A stretch of DNA of 64,000 nucleotides from Zonotrichia leucophrys gambelii (lineage: Eukaryota; Chordata; Aves; Passeriformes; Passerellidae): NCBI RefSeq assembly GCF_028769735.1, contig NW_026992304.1:62001-126000 (forward strand). The letters run 5' to 3'. Positions within the stretch are counted from its first letter, which is position 1, and each line of letters opens with the position of its first letter. Of this stretch, positions 32,486 to 44,648 are shown in pieces. The notes below the pieces were generated by a model. The model had not been told where the DNA came from, ran no database searches, and saw only the letters and a list, made by a program, of their open reading frames with translations. Position numbers and translations under genes: made by a program.

Positions 32486-32999
32486 CGCTGCTCTCCCCGC
32501 TCCACTTCCGCTTCCGCCCCGAGCGCTTCCGCCTTCTTCCGCGCCTCCCATTGGGCGAGCTGGGCGTCAATCAAACCGGGAGGGTGACCAATGGGAGCGC
32601 CTGGAGCTGGTCCCGCCTCCCTGCGGGGTCACAGCGCCCCCTGGCGGAGCCGGGAGGGAGAGCGGCGACCCCCGGGGGGGCTGGGGGGTCCCGGGGGGAT
32701 TGGGGGGAATGTAGGGGGAATTTGGGGGTCTTGGGTGGTCCTGGAGAGAATTTGGGGGCATTTTGGGGGGTTTGGGGGATCTGGGGGGTGCTGGGGAGAT
32801 TTGGGGGAATTTGGGGGATTTTGGGAGTCCTAGGAGAGTCCTGGGGGGATTTTGGGGGGGTCCTGGGGACGATTTCTGGGGGGTCTCGATTTCATTTTGG
32901 GCAGGTTTGGGGTTTTTGGGGGGCTCCAACCCCCCCCCCCCAAAGGATCCCGAGTCCCCCCAAATGTCCGAATGGGAGGGGGCGAGGAGGATGATGAGG

Positions 33000-34030
33000 A
33001 TGGAGACGAGGAAGATGAGGATGATGAAGATGACCCTGGGGAGATGCTGGGCTGGGGGAGTCGGGGGAGGATGAGGATGAGGATGGGGATGGGAATGGGG
33101 ATGAAGGAGACAATGAGGATGAAGAGGAGGATGATGAAGATGATGAAGATGAAGATGGTGAGGAGGGCCGGGGATGGTGCTGAGGATGACGATGAGGAGG
33201 AAGGCTGGGTGTGAGGATGATGAAGATGACGAGGAGGGCAGGGGCTGATGCTGCGGCTGCGGATGAAGATGACCATGGGGATGACGATGGTGATGATGAT
33301 GAAGGCCATGGGCCGGCCCTTGCGCGGCGATGATGCTGAGGATGATGATGGTGAGGATGCTGAGGATGATGATGACAATGATGATGCTGACGATGATGAT
33401 GATGCTGATGAAGGCCAGGGGCCATCCCTGTCCCAGTGATGCTGAAGATGACAATGACGATGATGATGATGAAGGCTGGGGATGAGGATGATGCTGAGGA
33501 TGAAGATGATTCTGTTGATGATGAGGATGATGAAGATGATGAGGAGGGCTGGGGATGATGATGCTGAGGATGAGGAAGGCCAGGAGCCAGCCCTGGCGCT
33601 GGGATGATGCCGAGGATGATGAAGACGACGATGAAGGCCAGGGATGATGCTGATGAAGATGAGGACGCTGTTGACGATGAAGATGGTGATGAAGATCAAG
33701 GGTGCTGATGAAGGCCAGGGGGCCGTTCCTATGCCGGTGATACTGAAGATGCTGCTGATGAGGATGATGATGGTGACGATGAAGATGAAGGGAGGCAGGG
33801 ATGATGCTGAGGATGAATGATGTGATAAGATGAGAGGGGCTGGGATGAGGATGATGCTGAGGATGAAGATGATGCTGATGAAGGCCAGAGATGATGCTGG
33901 GGGTGCTGATAATGATGATGATGATGGTGATGGTGATGAAGATGAAGGGGCCGTCCCCGTGTGGTGATGCTGGGGATGCTGGGGCTGATGAAGATGACGA
34001 TGACAATGAAGATGAAGGCTGGGGATGGGG
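33000..34030. repeat. GATGATGAAGATGA-type triplet minisatellite
   Basis: About 1 kb of imperfect GAT/GAA/GAG triplets with a longer period carrying GAAGGCCAGGG. Because the unit is a triplet, reading frames stay open: Asp/Glu on plus, His/Ile/Ser/Pro on minus (a 760-codon open frame). Located between TMEM256 and NLGN2. Confidence 0.85.
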
Positions 34031-34079
34031 CCCGGGACGCTGCTGATGACGATGATGATGAGGATGACGGCGCCGATGA

Positions 34080-34660
34080 AGGCCGGGGGGCGGTCCCAGC
34101 GGCGGCGCCGCCCCCCGGAGGCGGCTCCCGGCGGGAGGGACCCGCGGCCGCTCCCGGTTCGGCTCCGTCGGCCCCGCCATGGCCCCCCCGCCCCCCCCGC
34201 CCGCGGCGCCCCGGTGAGCGCGACCCCCCCGCCCCTCCCCCACCCCCCCGCGACCCCCGGGACCCCCCGGGGTGGGGGAGGGGCGGGGGGGCGGGAGGGG
34301 AGAGCCCCGGGCCCACCGTGGGGGGGGGAGGGGGGAGGGGCGGGATGGCCCCCCCGGATGGGGTGGGGGAGGGGCGGGGGGGAGGGGGGTGAGACCCCCG
34401 AATTGGGGAGGGGGAGGGGCCGGGATTGGGGGGAGGGGCCGGGATTTGGGGGGGGGGAGGGGGCGATGCTGAAATTGGGGCAGGGCCCAAAGGGGGGGGA
34501 GGGGCGGGAGGGGGGGGTCCCCATCCCCCAGCGCCCCCCCCGGGACCCCCCCGCCCCCCCCGGGATGCTCCGGAACTCCTCCGGTTGCCAGGGCGACGCT
34601 CCGGGCTCCGTTCCCATGGCAACGGGATGGGGGGGGCGCATCCCCTCAAACCCCCCCGGA
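34080..34660 (+). promoter_or_regulatory. NLGN2: CpG island upstream of NLGN2 with a possible 5' exon
   Basis: GC-rich island with GGGGAGGGG boxes. At 34179-34213 an ATG opens a short Pro/Ala frame that ends at CG|GTGAGC, a strong donor, which looks like a leader exon. A near X-box (GTTGCCAGGGCGAC) and GGCAAC half-sites follow at 34585-34625. It lies 2.3 kb before the NLGN2 start and may be the NLGN2 or divergent TMEM256/NLGN2 promoter. Confidence 0.45.
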
Positions 34661-34759
34661 CGGGCCTGGGGGGGAAATTTTGGGGATTTTTTGGGGAATT
34701 TCGGGAGTTTGGGGGGGTTTGGGGAATTTTGGCGGTTTTGGGGGATTTTTAGGGTTTTT

Positions 34760-36540
34760 TGGGGGGGGTTTGGGGCTGGGGGGGTTCCGGGGGTCGCGGA
34801 GGGGGAGGGCCAGGACCCCCCCGCTGATTGGTTCGTTCCGCTTCTTCTTCTCTCCCCCCCCTCCGCTCTCGCCCCTCCCCCCATTTCCCATCGTCCCTTT
34901 GGGCACCGGCCCCCCCCCCCCCCCCCCCCCCCACGGCCTCTCCTCCCCCCCATCCCTGACCTGGGACCCCCCAACCCCAAAATCCCCAAATTCCAAAATC
35001 CTAAAATTCCCATTTCTGTCCCCAAATTTCTACCCGAATTTCTTCTCCAATTTCTCCCAACTTGGCCCCAAATTCCCCAAATTTGCCCCAAATTCCTCCA
35101 TTTCTCCCCCAATTTTCTTGTCCCATTTTCTCCTCATTTCCCATCTCCCCAATTTCCCCCAATTTTCCCTAAATATTCTCCCCAATTTCATCCCGTTTCT
35201 CCCCAAAATTGCCCCTCAAATTCCCTCCAAATTTCTGCCCCCATTTCTTCCCAACTTCTCCCCAATTCCTTCCAAACTTCCTCCCCAATTCCCCCCCCAA
35301 TTTTTTCCCCATTTTCCCCCAATTTCCCCCTAAATTTTCTTCCCAATGTCCCCCACATTTCCCTAAAATTTCCCCCAAAATTTCCCCAATTTTCTCACTC
35401 CATTTCTTCATCTCCCTCTCCCCATTTCTCCCAAATTTTCTCTCCCATTTCCCCCTCTCCAAATTTTCCCAATTCCTCCCAATTTTCTTGCCCCATTTTC
35501 CCCCCATTCCTCCCCAATTTCCTCTCCCATTTTCCGCATTTCCACCCCAAATTTCTTTCCCAATTCCCTCCAAATTTCTTCCCCCATTTCTCCCAAATTT
35601 CCTCCCCCATTTCCCCCAATTTCCCTCAAATGTCCTCCCTTTAATTTCCCCCAATTCCCTCCTAAATTCCCCCAATTTTCCTCCCCACTTTCCCTGCATT
35701 TCCCCAAAATTTCCCCAATTGCCCCCAAATTTTCTCCCCCATTTTCTCCGAAATTTCTCCCCCATTTTCCCCCAATTTCTTCCTCAATTTTCCCCTATTT
35801 CTCCCCAATTTCCCCCCAATTTTACCCCAATTCCCCCATCTTCTCCAATTTCCCCCAAATTTCCTCCCTTATTTTTTTACCTATTTCTCCCAAATTTCCC
35901 CAACTCTCCCCCAATTTTTTTACCCCTTTCTCCCAAATTTCTCCAATTCCCTCCAAATTTCTTCTCCCATTTTCCCTCAATTCCCCCCAAATTTCCTCCC
36001 CCATTTTTTTCCCCAAAATTTCTTCCCTCATTTCTACCAAATTTCCCCAATTACCTCTGAATTTCTTCCCTCCTTCCTCCCCATTTGCCCCCATTTCTCC
36101 GAAATTGTCCTCAAATTTCCTCCCCCATTTCCCCCATTACCTCCAAATTTCCCCCAAATTTCTTCCCCTATTTCCTCCCCCATTTTTCCCAATCCCCCCC
36201 AAATTTCGTTTCCCATTTCTCCCCCATTTCTTCCCAAATTTCCCCCAAATTTCTTCCATTTTTTTCCATTTCCCCCCAATTTTTTCCCCCATTTTCCCCA
36301 ATCCCCGCCAAATTTCTTTCCTCATTTTCTCCCATTTCCCCCCAATCCTGCACAAATTTCCTTTCCCATTTTCCCCCAATTCCCCCCAAATTTCTTCCCC
36401 CATTTTCTCTGACCTCCCCCCCATTTCTTTCCTCATTTTCCCCCATTTTTCCCCAAATTCCCCCACCCCACAGCCCCCCACCACCACCACCCTCCCCCCC
36501 CTCCCCTCCCCATAACCCCCCCCCCCTCCCCCTCCCCTCC
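34760..36540. repeat. Long polypyrimidine array (CCCCAATTTCCCCC) with a C run of about 28
   Basis: From 34906 a pure C run of about 28 bases begins, followed by about 1.5 kb of CCCAATTTCTCCCC units that run up to the NLGN2 first coding exon. The complementary strand is a dense run of G tracts. Open frames here are repeat translations. Confidence 0.85.
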
Positions 36541-36557
36541 CCCCTCCCCCCCCCACC

Positions 36558-39500
36558 ATGCCCGCCCCTCCCCCCCTGGCCCTGGCCTTGGCCTTGGCCC
36601 TTTGGGCAGCGCCGCCCCCGGCCCCGGCCGCGCCCTCCGGCCAGTCCGGCCCCTCCGGCCCCTCCGGCCCCTCGGGCCAGCCGGGCCCGCCGCCCCCCGA
36701 GCCGCCCCCCGAGCCCGACCCGCGCTTCCCGGTGGTGCCCACGCAGTACGGGCGCCTGCGGGGCGCGCGCCGCGACCTCTCCAACGAGCTGCTGGGGCCG
36801 GTGCAGGCCTTCCTGGGGGTGCCCTACGCCGCCCCCCCGCTCGGCCCGCGCCGCTGGGCGCCCCCCGAGGCCCCCGCCGCCTGGGGGGGGGTCCGCGACG
36901 CCACGGCCTTCGCCCCTGCGTGCCCCCAGAACCTGCGCGCGGGGCCGCCGCCGCTGATGCTGCCCCTGTGGCTCAGCGACAACCTGGAGGCGGCCGGCGC
37001 CTACGTGGCGGCGCAGAGCGAGGACTGCCTGTACCTGAACCTCTACGTGCCCACCGAGGATGGTAATGTACCTGCGAGACACCTGTGACACACCTGGGAA
37101 TGGATGGGACACACCTGGGACATGTGGGATATACCTGGGCTACAGCTGGGTGTGAGTGTGGGGCGGCGCAGAGCAAGGACTGCCTCTACCTGAACCTCTA
37201 CGTGCCCACCGAGGATGGCAGTGTACCTGTGACACACCTGGGTACACCTGAGATACATGGGATATACCTGGGGATGGGTCTGGGGTGAGACAGAGCAAGG
37301 ACTGCCTGTACCTGAACCTCTACGTGCCACAGAGGATGGTAATGTACACCTGGGGTACACCTGGGGACAGGTGTGATACACCTGTGACATACCTGAGACA
37401 CACCTGGGAGACATGGGATATACCTGGGGATGGATGGGATACACCTGGGTGTGAGTGTGGGGCGGCGCAGAGCGAGGACTGCCTGTACCTGAACCTCTAC
37501 GTGCCCACCGAGGATGGTAATGTACCTGGGATACACCTGGGGACAGGTGTGATACCCCTGAGATACACCTGGGAGACATGAGATATACCTGGGGATGGGT
37601 CTGGGGTGAAACAGAGCAAGGATTGCCTCTACCTGAACCTCTACATGCCCACCGAGGATGGTAATGTACCTGGGGACAGGTGTGATACACCTGGGGATGT
37701 GTGTGACACACCTGGGACAGAGCTGGGGTCCATGGGGTACAGCTGGGGGTGGCTCCGGGGTGATACAGAGCGAGGATTGTCTGTACCTGAACCTCCACGT
37801 GCCCACTGAGGACGGTAAATTACCTGTGACACACCTGGGGACAGGTGAGGGGCAGGAACACACCTGGGGCACACCTGGGGACAGGTGAGGGGCAGGAACA
37901 CACCTATGGATAGGCACAACACACCTGGGCACACCTGGGGACAGGTGACGGAGGACTTGGAATGGCAGGAGTGGGCGTGGCTATGGAAATGGGTGTGGTC
38001 AGGTTAGGGGAGGGGCTCTACCTCAGCTCTGCACCCATTCAAAGAATGGACATGTGGGCGTGGCCAGGTTAGGTGGGCGTGGTCAATGAGGGAGGGGCAT
38101 GGCCAGCCCCACACAGGTGAGGGAAGGAATGGGGCAAAAAATGAGAAAAGTGGAGCAAAATGGGGAAAGTGAGGAAAAAAAAGGTGGAAATTGAGGAAAG
38201 GGGCGGGGCCAAGGGAGGGGCAAGGGCAGCTCCACCCCCAAATCTCAGTCCAAAAAACGGGGAGAAAAAAGAGAAATTTGGGCAAAATTTAGTGGAAAAC
38301 TGGAGTGGGAAACGGATAAATCAGGAAATGGGGCAAAATCCAGGGAAATTGGGAAAAGCAGGCGGGAAAACAGGTGAGGGGCGTGGCCTGGTCTGGCCCC
38401 ACCCCCAACTGGAGGGAAAAGGGCGGGAAAAGGGAAAATCTGGGCGGGAAAATCTGGAAATTGGGATTTGGGGGAAAAAACAACAAAATTGGGCAAAAAG
38501 GGGGCGGTGCAGCCCTTCTCAAGCCCCGCCCACAAGCCACAGCCCCGCCCCCTGCTCGGGGTCCACTCAGTGTCCATCCCAGTGTCCATCCCATGTCCAC
38601 TCAGTGTCCATGCAGTGTCCACTCAGTGTCCACTCAGTGTCCATCCCAGTGTCCATCCCAGTGTCCACTCAGTGTCCATCCCAGTGTCCACTCAGTGTCC
38701 ATCCCAGTGTCCATCCTGTGTCCACTTAGTGTCCATCCCAGTGTCCACTCAGTGTCCACTCAGTGTCCATCCAAGTGTCCATCCCAGTGACCACTCAGTG
38801 TCCATCTCGTGTCCACTCAGTGTCCACTCAGTGTCCACCCAGTGTCCATCCCAGTGTCCACTCAGTGTCCATCCTAGTGTCCACTCAGTGTCCATCCCAG
38901 TGTCCATCCCAGTTTCCATCCCGTGTCCACTCAGTGTCCATTCCACCCCCCTGGCCCTTCCCCCAGCCCCATTTTTGGGCCCTTTTCCAATTTTTTTCCC
39001 ATTTTTCCAATTTTCCCCATTTTGGGGCTTTTCCCCCCATTTTCCCCCATTTCCCTCCATTTCTCCCATTTTCCAATTTTCCCCATTTTTCCCCCATTTC
39101 CAATTTTTCCCATTTTCCCCAACTTTTGGGGCCTTTTTTTCCCCCATTTTCCCCCATTTCCAATTTTTCCCATTTTCCCCAATTTTGGGATTTTTCCTCC
39201 CATTTTCCCCTCCCCATTTTTTATGGGGGAGGTTTCTGGAACGTTCCAACTCCTCTTTTTTCGGGGGGCGGGTGGAATTTTGCCCCTCCCCCCCAATTTT
39301 TTTTAAATTTTAAATTTTTTTGTTCTTTCCCCCGACCCTGCCCCTGACCCCATTTTCGCTCCTTTTTGCCCCAAATTTTTTCCTTTTCTCTCCCCCCGGT
39401 CCAGGTTTGCTCGGCAAAAAGCGCGAGGACGGCGCGGCCGGCGGCCCCCCCCCGGACTCAGGTATTTTCTGCATGTTTTGGGGCAAATTCCGCCGTTTTT

Positions 39501-42500
39501 GGGTCTTTTGCATTATTTTTCTGCTTCTTCCCCCCCCTTTTCTTTTTGGGTTTTTTTGGGTTTTTTTGGGTGTTTTTTTTTTCTTCCCCTCCCCCCTTTC
39601 CCCTTCCCCACCCCCCAAATTCTCTCCCGTGGGGGGGGGAAGGGGGGGAATTTTTAAATCTTTTTTTTTTGTGCCTTTTTTGGTTCTTTGTGAAATTTTT
39701 CTGGGGGGGGTTTGGTTCTTTTCTTTTTTTTTTTTGTTTTATTGTGGTTTTTTGTTCTTTTTCTTTTTTTTCTCTTTTTTTCTCTTTTTTTTCTCTTTTT
39801 TTGTGTTTTTTTTGGCTTCTTCGCGGGGGGGGTTTGGGGCAGATTTTTGGTTTTTTGGTTTTTTTGTTGTTGGTCTTTTTTTTTGGTGTTTTGGTGGTTT
39901 TTGGGTTTTTTGGTGGTTTTTTGGATGCCCCTCCCCTCCCTTCCCATGTCCCCCCCTCCCCCCCTCCTTTGCTCATTGTCCCCAAGGGGGGGGACGTTGC
40001 CAAGGAAACGGCCCCAAAAAAGGGAAAAAACCCCCCAAAATTACCCCAAATTGACCTAAAATGACCCCAAATTGACCCAAAGTGTCCCCATGTGACCCCA
40101 AAGTGACCCCAAAATGACCCTAAATGTCTCCAAAGTGACCCCAAATGACCCCAAAATTACCACAACGATGTCCCCAGGGATGTCCCAAATCCCAGGGAGG
40201 TCCCCAAGGATGTCCCAACGGTGTCCCCAAGGGTGTGCCCACCCCCAGAGATGTCCCCAAGCTGTCCCCATCCCTGCCCCTGCCCTGTCCCTCGATGTCC
40301 CCAAGGTGTCCTCACCCTGTCCCCTGCCCTGATTTCCCTGATGTCCCCAATGTCATTTGGATGTCATTTTGATGTCCCCAATGACAGCGGCAAGAAGCCG
40401 GTGATGCTCTCACTGCCCTGTCCCTGTCCCAATGTCCCCAATATCCCCAATATCTCAAATGTCCCCAATGCCCCCAAGATCCCCAATATCCCTGATATTC
40501 CCAATGTCCCCAATCCCCCCAATGTCCCTGATATCGCTGATGTCCTCAGTGTCCCCAGTGTCCCCAATGTCACCCCAATGTCCTCTTGGTGTCCCCAGAC
40601 ATCCGTGACAGCGGCAAGAAGCCGGTGATGCTGTTCCTGCACGGTGGCTCCTACATGGAGGGGACGGGGAACATGTTCGATGGCAGCGTCCTGGCGGCCT
40701 ACGGCAATGTCATCGTTGTCACCATGAACTACCGGCTGGGGGTCCTCGGTAAGGGCACTGGGGACACTGGGGACATTGGGGGCGTTGGGGACATTGGGGA
40801 CATTGGGGACATTGGGGGCATTGGGGACATTGGGGGGCATTGGGGGCATTGGGGACATTGGGGACATTGGGGACATTGGGAACATTGGGGGGCATTTGGG
40901 GACATTGGGGGAATTGGGGACATGTTCGATGGCAGTGTCCTGGCGGCCTACGGCAATGTCATCATTGTCACCATGAACTACAGGCTGGGCATGCTGGGTA
41001 AGGGCACTGGGGACACTGGGGACGTTGGGGACATTGTGTGTCCTGGCACCATGTCTCCGATGTCCCCATGGTGTCCTGGCAGTGTCCCCAGTGTTCTGGC
41101 AGTGTCCCCAATGTCCCTGAGAGTGTCCTTACCTCCCTGCCAGTGTCCCCATGATGTCCCCAATGTCCCCTCGGTGTCCCCAACATCCCTGGTGGTGTCT
41201 CCAACGTCCTCGTGGTGTCTCCATGATGTTCCCATGATGTCCCCACGATGTCCCCAATGTCCCCTCGGTGTCCCCAGGGTTCCTGAGCACGGGGGACCAG
41301 GCGGCCAAGGGCAATTATGGACTCCTGGACCAGATCCAGGCGCTGCGGTGGCTCCATGAGAACGTCGGGCACTTTGGGGGCGACCCCCAGCGCATCACCA
41401 TCTTCGGCTCCGGCGCCGGCGCCGCCTGCGTCAGCCTCCTCATCCTCTCACACCACTCGGAAGGTACCGAAACTGAGGGATATGGCCCCAAAATTCATAT
41501 CAGGGACATATCAAGGACAAATCCAATCCCTGTGACCCCAATGACCCCAAACCTAGTGGAACCCCAATCCCCACATCCCTGATGACTCCAAATCCTGATG
41601 GAACCTCACCTCAATCACCCCAAACTTTGGTGGAACCTCATCCCCATGACCCCAAACCCTGGTGAGACCCCATCCCTATGACCCCAAACCTTGGTAGGAC
41701 CCCATCCCCACATCCCCCATGACCCCAAACCCTGGTGAGACCCCATCCCAAACACCTCCCATGACCCCAAACCCCAATCCCACCCCACCCCGCGCCCCCA
41801 CTGACCCCGTGTCCCCCTTCTCCAGGCCTGTTCCAGAAGGCCATCGCGCAGAGCGGCACGGCCATCGCCAGCTGGTCGGTCAATTACCAACCCCTGAAAT
41901 ACACCCGTCTGCTGGCGGCCAAGGTGGGCTGCGAGCGCGCCGACACCGGCGCCGCCGTCGAGTGCCTGCGCCGGCAGCCCTTCCGCGCCCTGGTGGACCA
42001 GGATGTGCAGCCCGCCCGCTACCACGTGGCCTTCGGGCCGGTGGTGGACGGTGACGTGGTGCCCGACGACCCCGAGATCCTGATGCAGCAGGGCGAGTTC
42101 CTCAACTACGACATCCTCATCGGCGTCAACCAGGGCGAGGGGCTCAAGTTCGTGGAGGACTCACTGGAGAGCGAGGACGGCATCTCGGCCTCCTACTTCG
42201 ACTTCACAGTGTCCAACTTCGTGGACAACCTCTACGGGTACCCCGAGGGCAAGGACATCCTGAGGGAGACCATCAAGTTCATGTACACGGACTGGGCGGA
42301 CCGCGACAACGGCGAGATGAGGAGGAAGACGCTGCTGGCGCTCTTCACCGACCACCAGTGGGTGGCGCCGGCGGTGGCCACGGCCAAGCTGCACGCCGAG
42401 TACCAGTCGCCCGTGTACTTCTACACCTTCTACCACCACTGCCAGACGGACGCGCGGCCCGAGTGGGCGGACGCAGCGCACGGCGACGAGATCCCCTACG

Positions 42501-44279
42501 TGTTCGGGGTGCCCATGGTGGGAGCCACCGACCTCTTCCCGTGCAACTTCTCCAAGAACGACGTCATGCTCAGTGCCGTGGTGATGACCTACTGGACCAA
42601 CTTTGCCAAGACAGGGTGGGTGGGGCAACGGTTGGTGAAGGGTTGGGCAATGGTTGGGCCAGTTGGGTGGTTGACTGGTCAGTTGGGTTTTTGGGTGGTC
42701 AGTTGGAAGGTTGAGTGGTCAATTGAGTGGTCAGTTGGGTGGTTAGATAGGTCGTTGAATGGTTGGTGGTGTGACTGGTCAGTTGGATGAGGAGTTGAGT
42801 GGTTGAGTGGTCCATTGGGTGGTTGAGTGGTCAATTGGGTGGTTGAGTGGTCAGTTCAGTGGTTGAATGGTCAGTTGGGTGATCAGTTGGGTGGTTGAAT
42901 GGTTGATTGGGTGAATGGTCAGTTGGATGAAGAATTGAGTGGTCAGTTGAATAGTTGGGTGATCAGTTGGGTCGTTGGGTGGTTGAATGATCAGTTGGGT
43001 GGCTGGGTGATCTCTTGGTTGAGTGGTCAGTTGCGTGGTTCAATGGTTGGTTGGGTGGGTGATCAGTTGAGTGGTTGGATGAAGAGTTGAGTGGTTGAGT
43101 GATCAGTTGGTTGTTGATTGATTCCTTGGGTGCTTGGTCAGTCATTGGTCGGTCAGTTGGTCACTCAGTCAGTTGGGTGATCTGTTGGTTGGTTGGGTGA
43201 TGGGTTGGGTGATTGATCAGTGCGTCAGTCATTGATTGGTCACCTGGCCATGTGCTCAGTGTGCCGGCTGGTCAATCGGTCACTCTGCCCGCAGGGACCC
43301 GAACCAGCCGGTGCCGCAGGACACCAAGTTCATCCACACCAAGCCCAACCGCTTCGAGGAGGTGGTGTGGACGCGCTTCGACGGCAAGGACAAGCGCTAC
43401 CTGCACATCGGCCTCAAGCCGCGCGTGCGCGACCACTACCGCGCCAACAAGGTGGCGTTCTGGCTGGAGCTGGTGCCGCACCTGCACAACCTGCACCAGC
43501 TGCCGCCCTCGTCCACCACCACGCGCCTGCCGCCGCCCCCGCGCCGCCCCCCGCCCACGCGGCGGCCCTCGCCCACCACGCCCGTGCAGAACGGCGGATT
43601 CGGCGGCGGCGAGGATGACGACGATGACGGCGACGGGCGCCGGCGTTTCGCGCCCTTCCCCGGAGACTCGCGGGACTACTCCACGGAGCTCAGCGTCACC
43701 GTGGCCGTGGGCGCCTCCCTCCTCTTCCTCAACATCCTGGCCTTCGCCGCGCTCTACTACAAGCGGGACAAGCGCCCCGTGGGGGAGGGGCTGCGGGGGG
43801 GTTTGGGGGTGGGGCCTCGGCGGCTGAGCCCGCCCACGGCCCCCACGTCATCGTCGGGCCGCGTGGTGGCCACCAATGACCTGCTGGGGGGTCACCACGG
43901 CGGGGGCGGGGCGGAGGAGGAGCTGGTGCAGCTGCAGCTGAAGCTGCCGGCGGTGGGGGGAGGGGTGGGCATGATGATGGGGGTGGGGGGGATGGGGGTG
44001 GGGCTGGGGGGAGGGGAGCCCCCCGAGGTGCCCCCCTCGGGCCCCCCCGATTACACGCTGGCCCTGCGCAGGGCCCCCGAGGACGTGCCCCTCCCCCACG
44101 CCGCCCACGCCCCGCCCCCCTCCAGCGCCGCCCCGCCCCCCTCGCTGCTGCCCCCGCCCCCCACCACCATCACCATGGTGCCGGGGGGGCTCCCGGCCCT
44201 GCACCCCTTCGGGGCGCCCTTCCCCCCCCCGGGCCACAACAGCGCCCTGCCCCACCCCCACTCCACCACGCGCGTATAG
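36558..44279 (+). CDS. NLGN2: NLGN2, neuroligin-2 (inhibitory-synapse adhesion protein)
   Basis: Postsynaptic neurexin-binding protein of inhibitory synapses. Coding exons: 36558-37062, 39405-39461 (optional splice-site A cassette), 40599-40748, 41278-41463, 41826-42615, 43295-44279; 890 aa with the cassette (human 835). Order: signal peptide, Pro-rich linker, cholinesterase-like domain ([34 protein letters not shown]). The nucleophile position is FGSGAGA rather than GESAG, so it is catalytically dead, as in all neuroligins. Next come a TM segment ([20 protein letters not shown]), the cytoplasmic gephyrin-binding region [16 protein letters not shown] and the PDZ ligand HSTTRV. The stalk and tail are expanded with Pro/Gly/Met runs such as [14 protein letters not shown]. 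The start at 36558 is the ATG giving a signal peptide; upstream non-coding exons may exist near 34.1 kb. Confidence 0.97.
37010..37830 (+). repeat. NLGN2: Six tandem copies of the NLGN2 exon 1 donor end
   Basis: The last 50 or so bases of exon 1 ([15 protein letters not shown]) and the donor GTAATG recur at about 37166, 37292, 37464, 37612 and 37767 after the real copy ending 37062, with ACACCTGGGGACAGGTG text between. Copies are 90% or more alike, and four of the five keep a GTAATG or GTAAAT donor. Confidence 0.9.
38560..38950. repeat. CAGTGTCCATCCCAGTGTCC array in NLGN2 intron 1
   Basis: About 20 units of GTCCACTCAGTGTCCATCCC. 38090-38530 and 38960-39400 are A-rich and T/C-rich low-complexity tracts with nothing recognisable. 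Confidence 0.8.
39405..39461 (+). other. NLGN2: NLGN2 splice-site A cassette exon (57 nt)
   Basis: A 57-nt exon between a pyrimidine-rich CCGGTCCAG acceptor and a GTATTT donor. It adds residues [19 protein letters not shown] in frame between YVPTED and [11 protein letters not shown]. Its position and basic KKR core match the alternatively used insert A of neuroligins (17 residues with TKKRDE in human NLGN2). Inclusion and skipping both keep the frame: GAT G plus AC ATC when skipped. In neuroligins this site tunes neurexin and extracellular partner binding. The C-terminal half is Ala/Gly/Pro-rich and differs from mammals. Confidence 0.85.
39462..40598 (+). repeat. NLGN2: NLGN2 intron 2: T-rich tract, CCCCAAATGACC array, fragment of exon 3
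   Basis: 39470-39940 is T-homopolymer-rich (TTTTTTGGTTTTTTG), then CCCCAAAGTGACC repeats. An exon 3 fragment (ATGACAGCGGCAAGAAGCCG, then GTGATGCTCTCACTG) is copied at about 40380-40415. Confidence 0.75.
40749..41277 (+). repeat. NLGN2: NLGN2 intron 3: second copy of the exon 3 donor half
   Basis: An 85-bp copy of exon 3 ([20 protein letters not shown]) ends at a GGTAAGG donor near 40998, about 250 bp after the real one at 40748. Between lies a GGGGACATTG array. Confidence 0.85.
42640..43290. repeat. NLGN2 last intron: GGTTGAGTGGTCAGTTG array
   Basis: About 650 bp of 17-18-bp units with GGTTGAGTGGTCAGTTGGGT drift. It occupies the whole intron. Confidence 0.85.
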
Positions 44280-44642
44280 GGGGAGGGGCCAGGGAGCCCC
44301 GCCCCCGATCCTGCCCCGCCCCCCGCTCTTGCCCCGCCCCCACTCCTAGTCCTGCTCCACCCCCACCGCTCCTGACCCCGCCCCGAATGGACTAAAGGGG
44401 GGGAAACCCCTCTGCCACCCGCCCATCCCCCACCCATTACCCTCCCCCACCCCTAAAATTGCGGGAGGGAAACCCCAAATACGGGGTCACCCCTCCCCCA
44501 CCCGCTGATGATTTCTGGGGACTCCACTCCCGTTCCTGCCCCTCCCCCCACCCCGTGGGGGGGCTGAGCCGCATGGGGACCCCTCCCCCACCCTGGGGAC
44601 CCCTCCCCCACCCTGGGGACCGCCCCTCCCTCACCCTCCAAA

Positions 44643-44648
44643 AATAAA
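44643..44648 (+). terminator. NLGN2: NLGN2 polyadenylation signal AATAAA
   Basis: AATAAA in CAAAAATAAATCC 364 bases past the NLGN2 stop. Mammalian NLGN2 has a longer 3' UTR, so a more distal site is possible. Confidence 0.55.

Noticed and set aside
32830..35112. 760-codon open frame on the minus strand rich in His, Ile, Ser and Pro
   Set aside because: It is the reverse translation of a GATGAA triplet repeat and poly-G/C tracts; no domain, no exon signals, and frames stay open only because the unit is three bases.
34025..35644. 539-codon Pro/Phe-rich plus frame before NLGN2
   Set aside because: Low-complexity CCCAATTTCC translation; no splice links or homology.
42640..43290. Telomere-like GGTTGAG repeats
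   Set aside because: The unit is 17-18 bp and irregular, not TTAGGG; it is an ordinary intron minisatellite in NLGN2.
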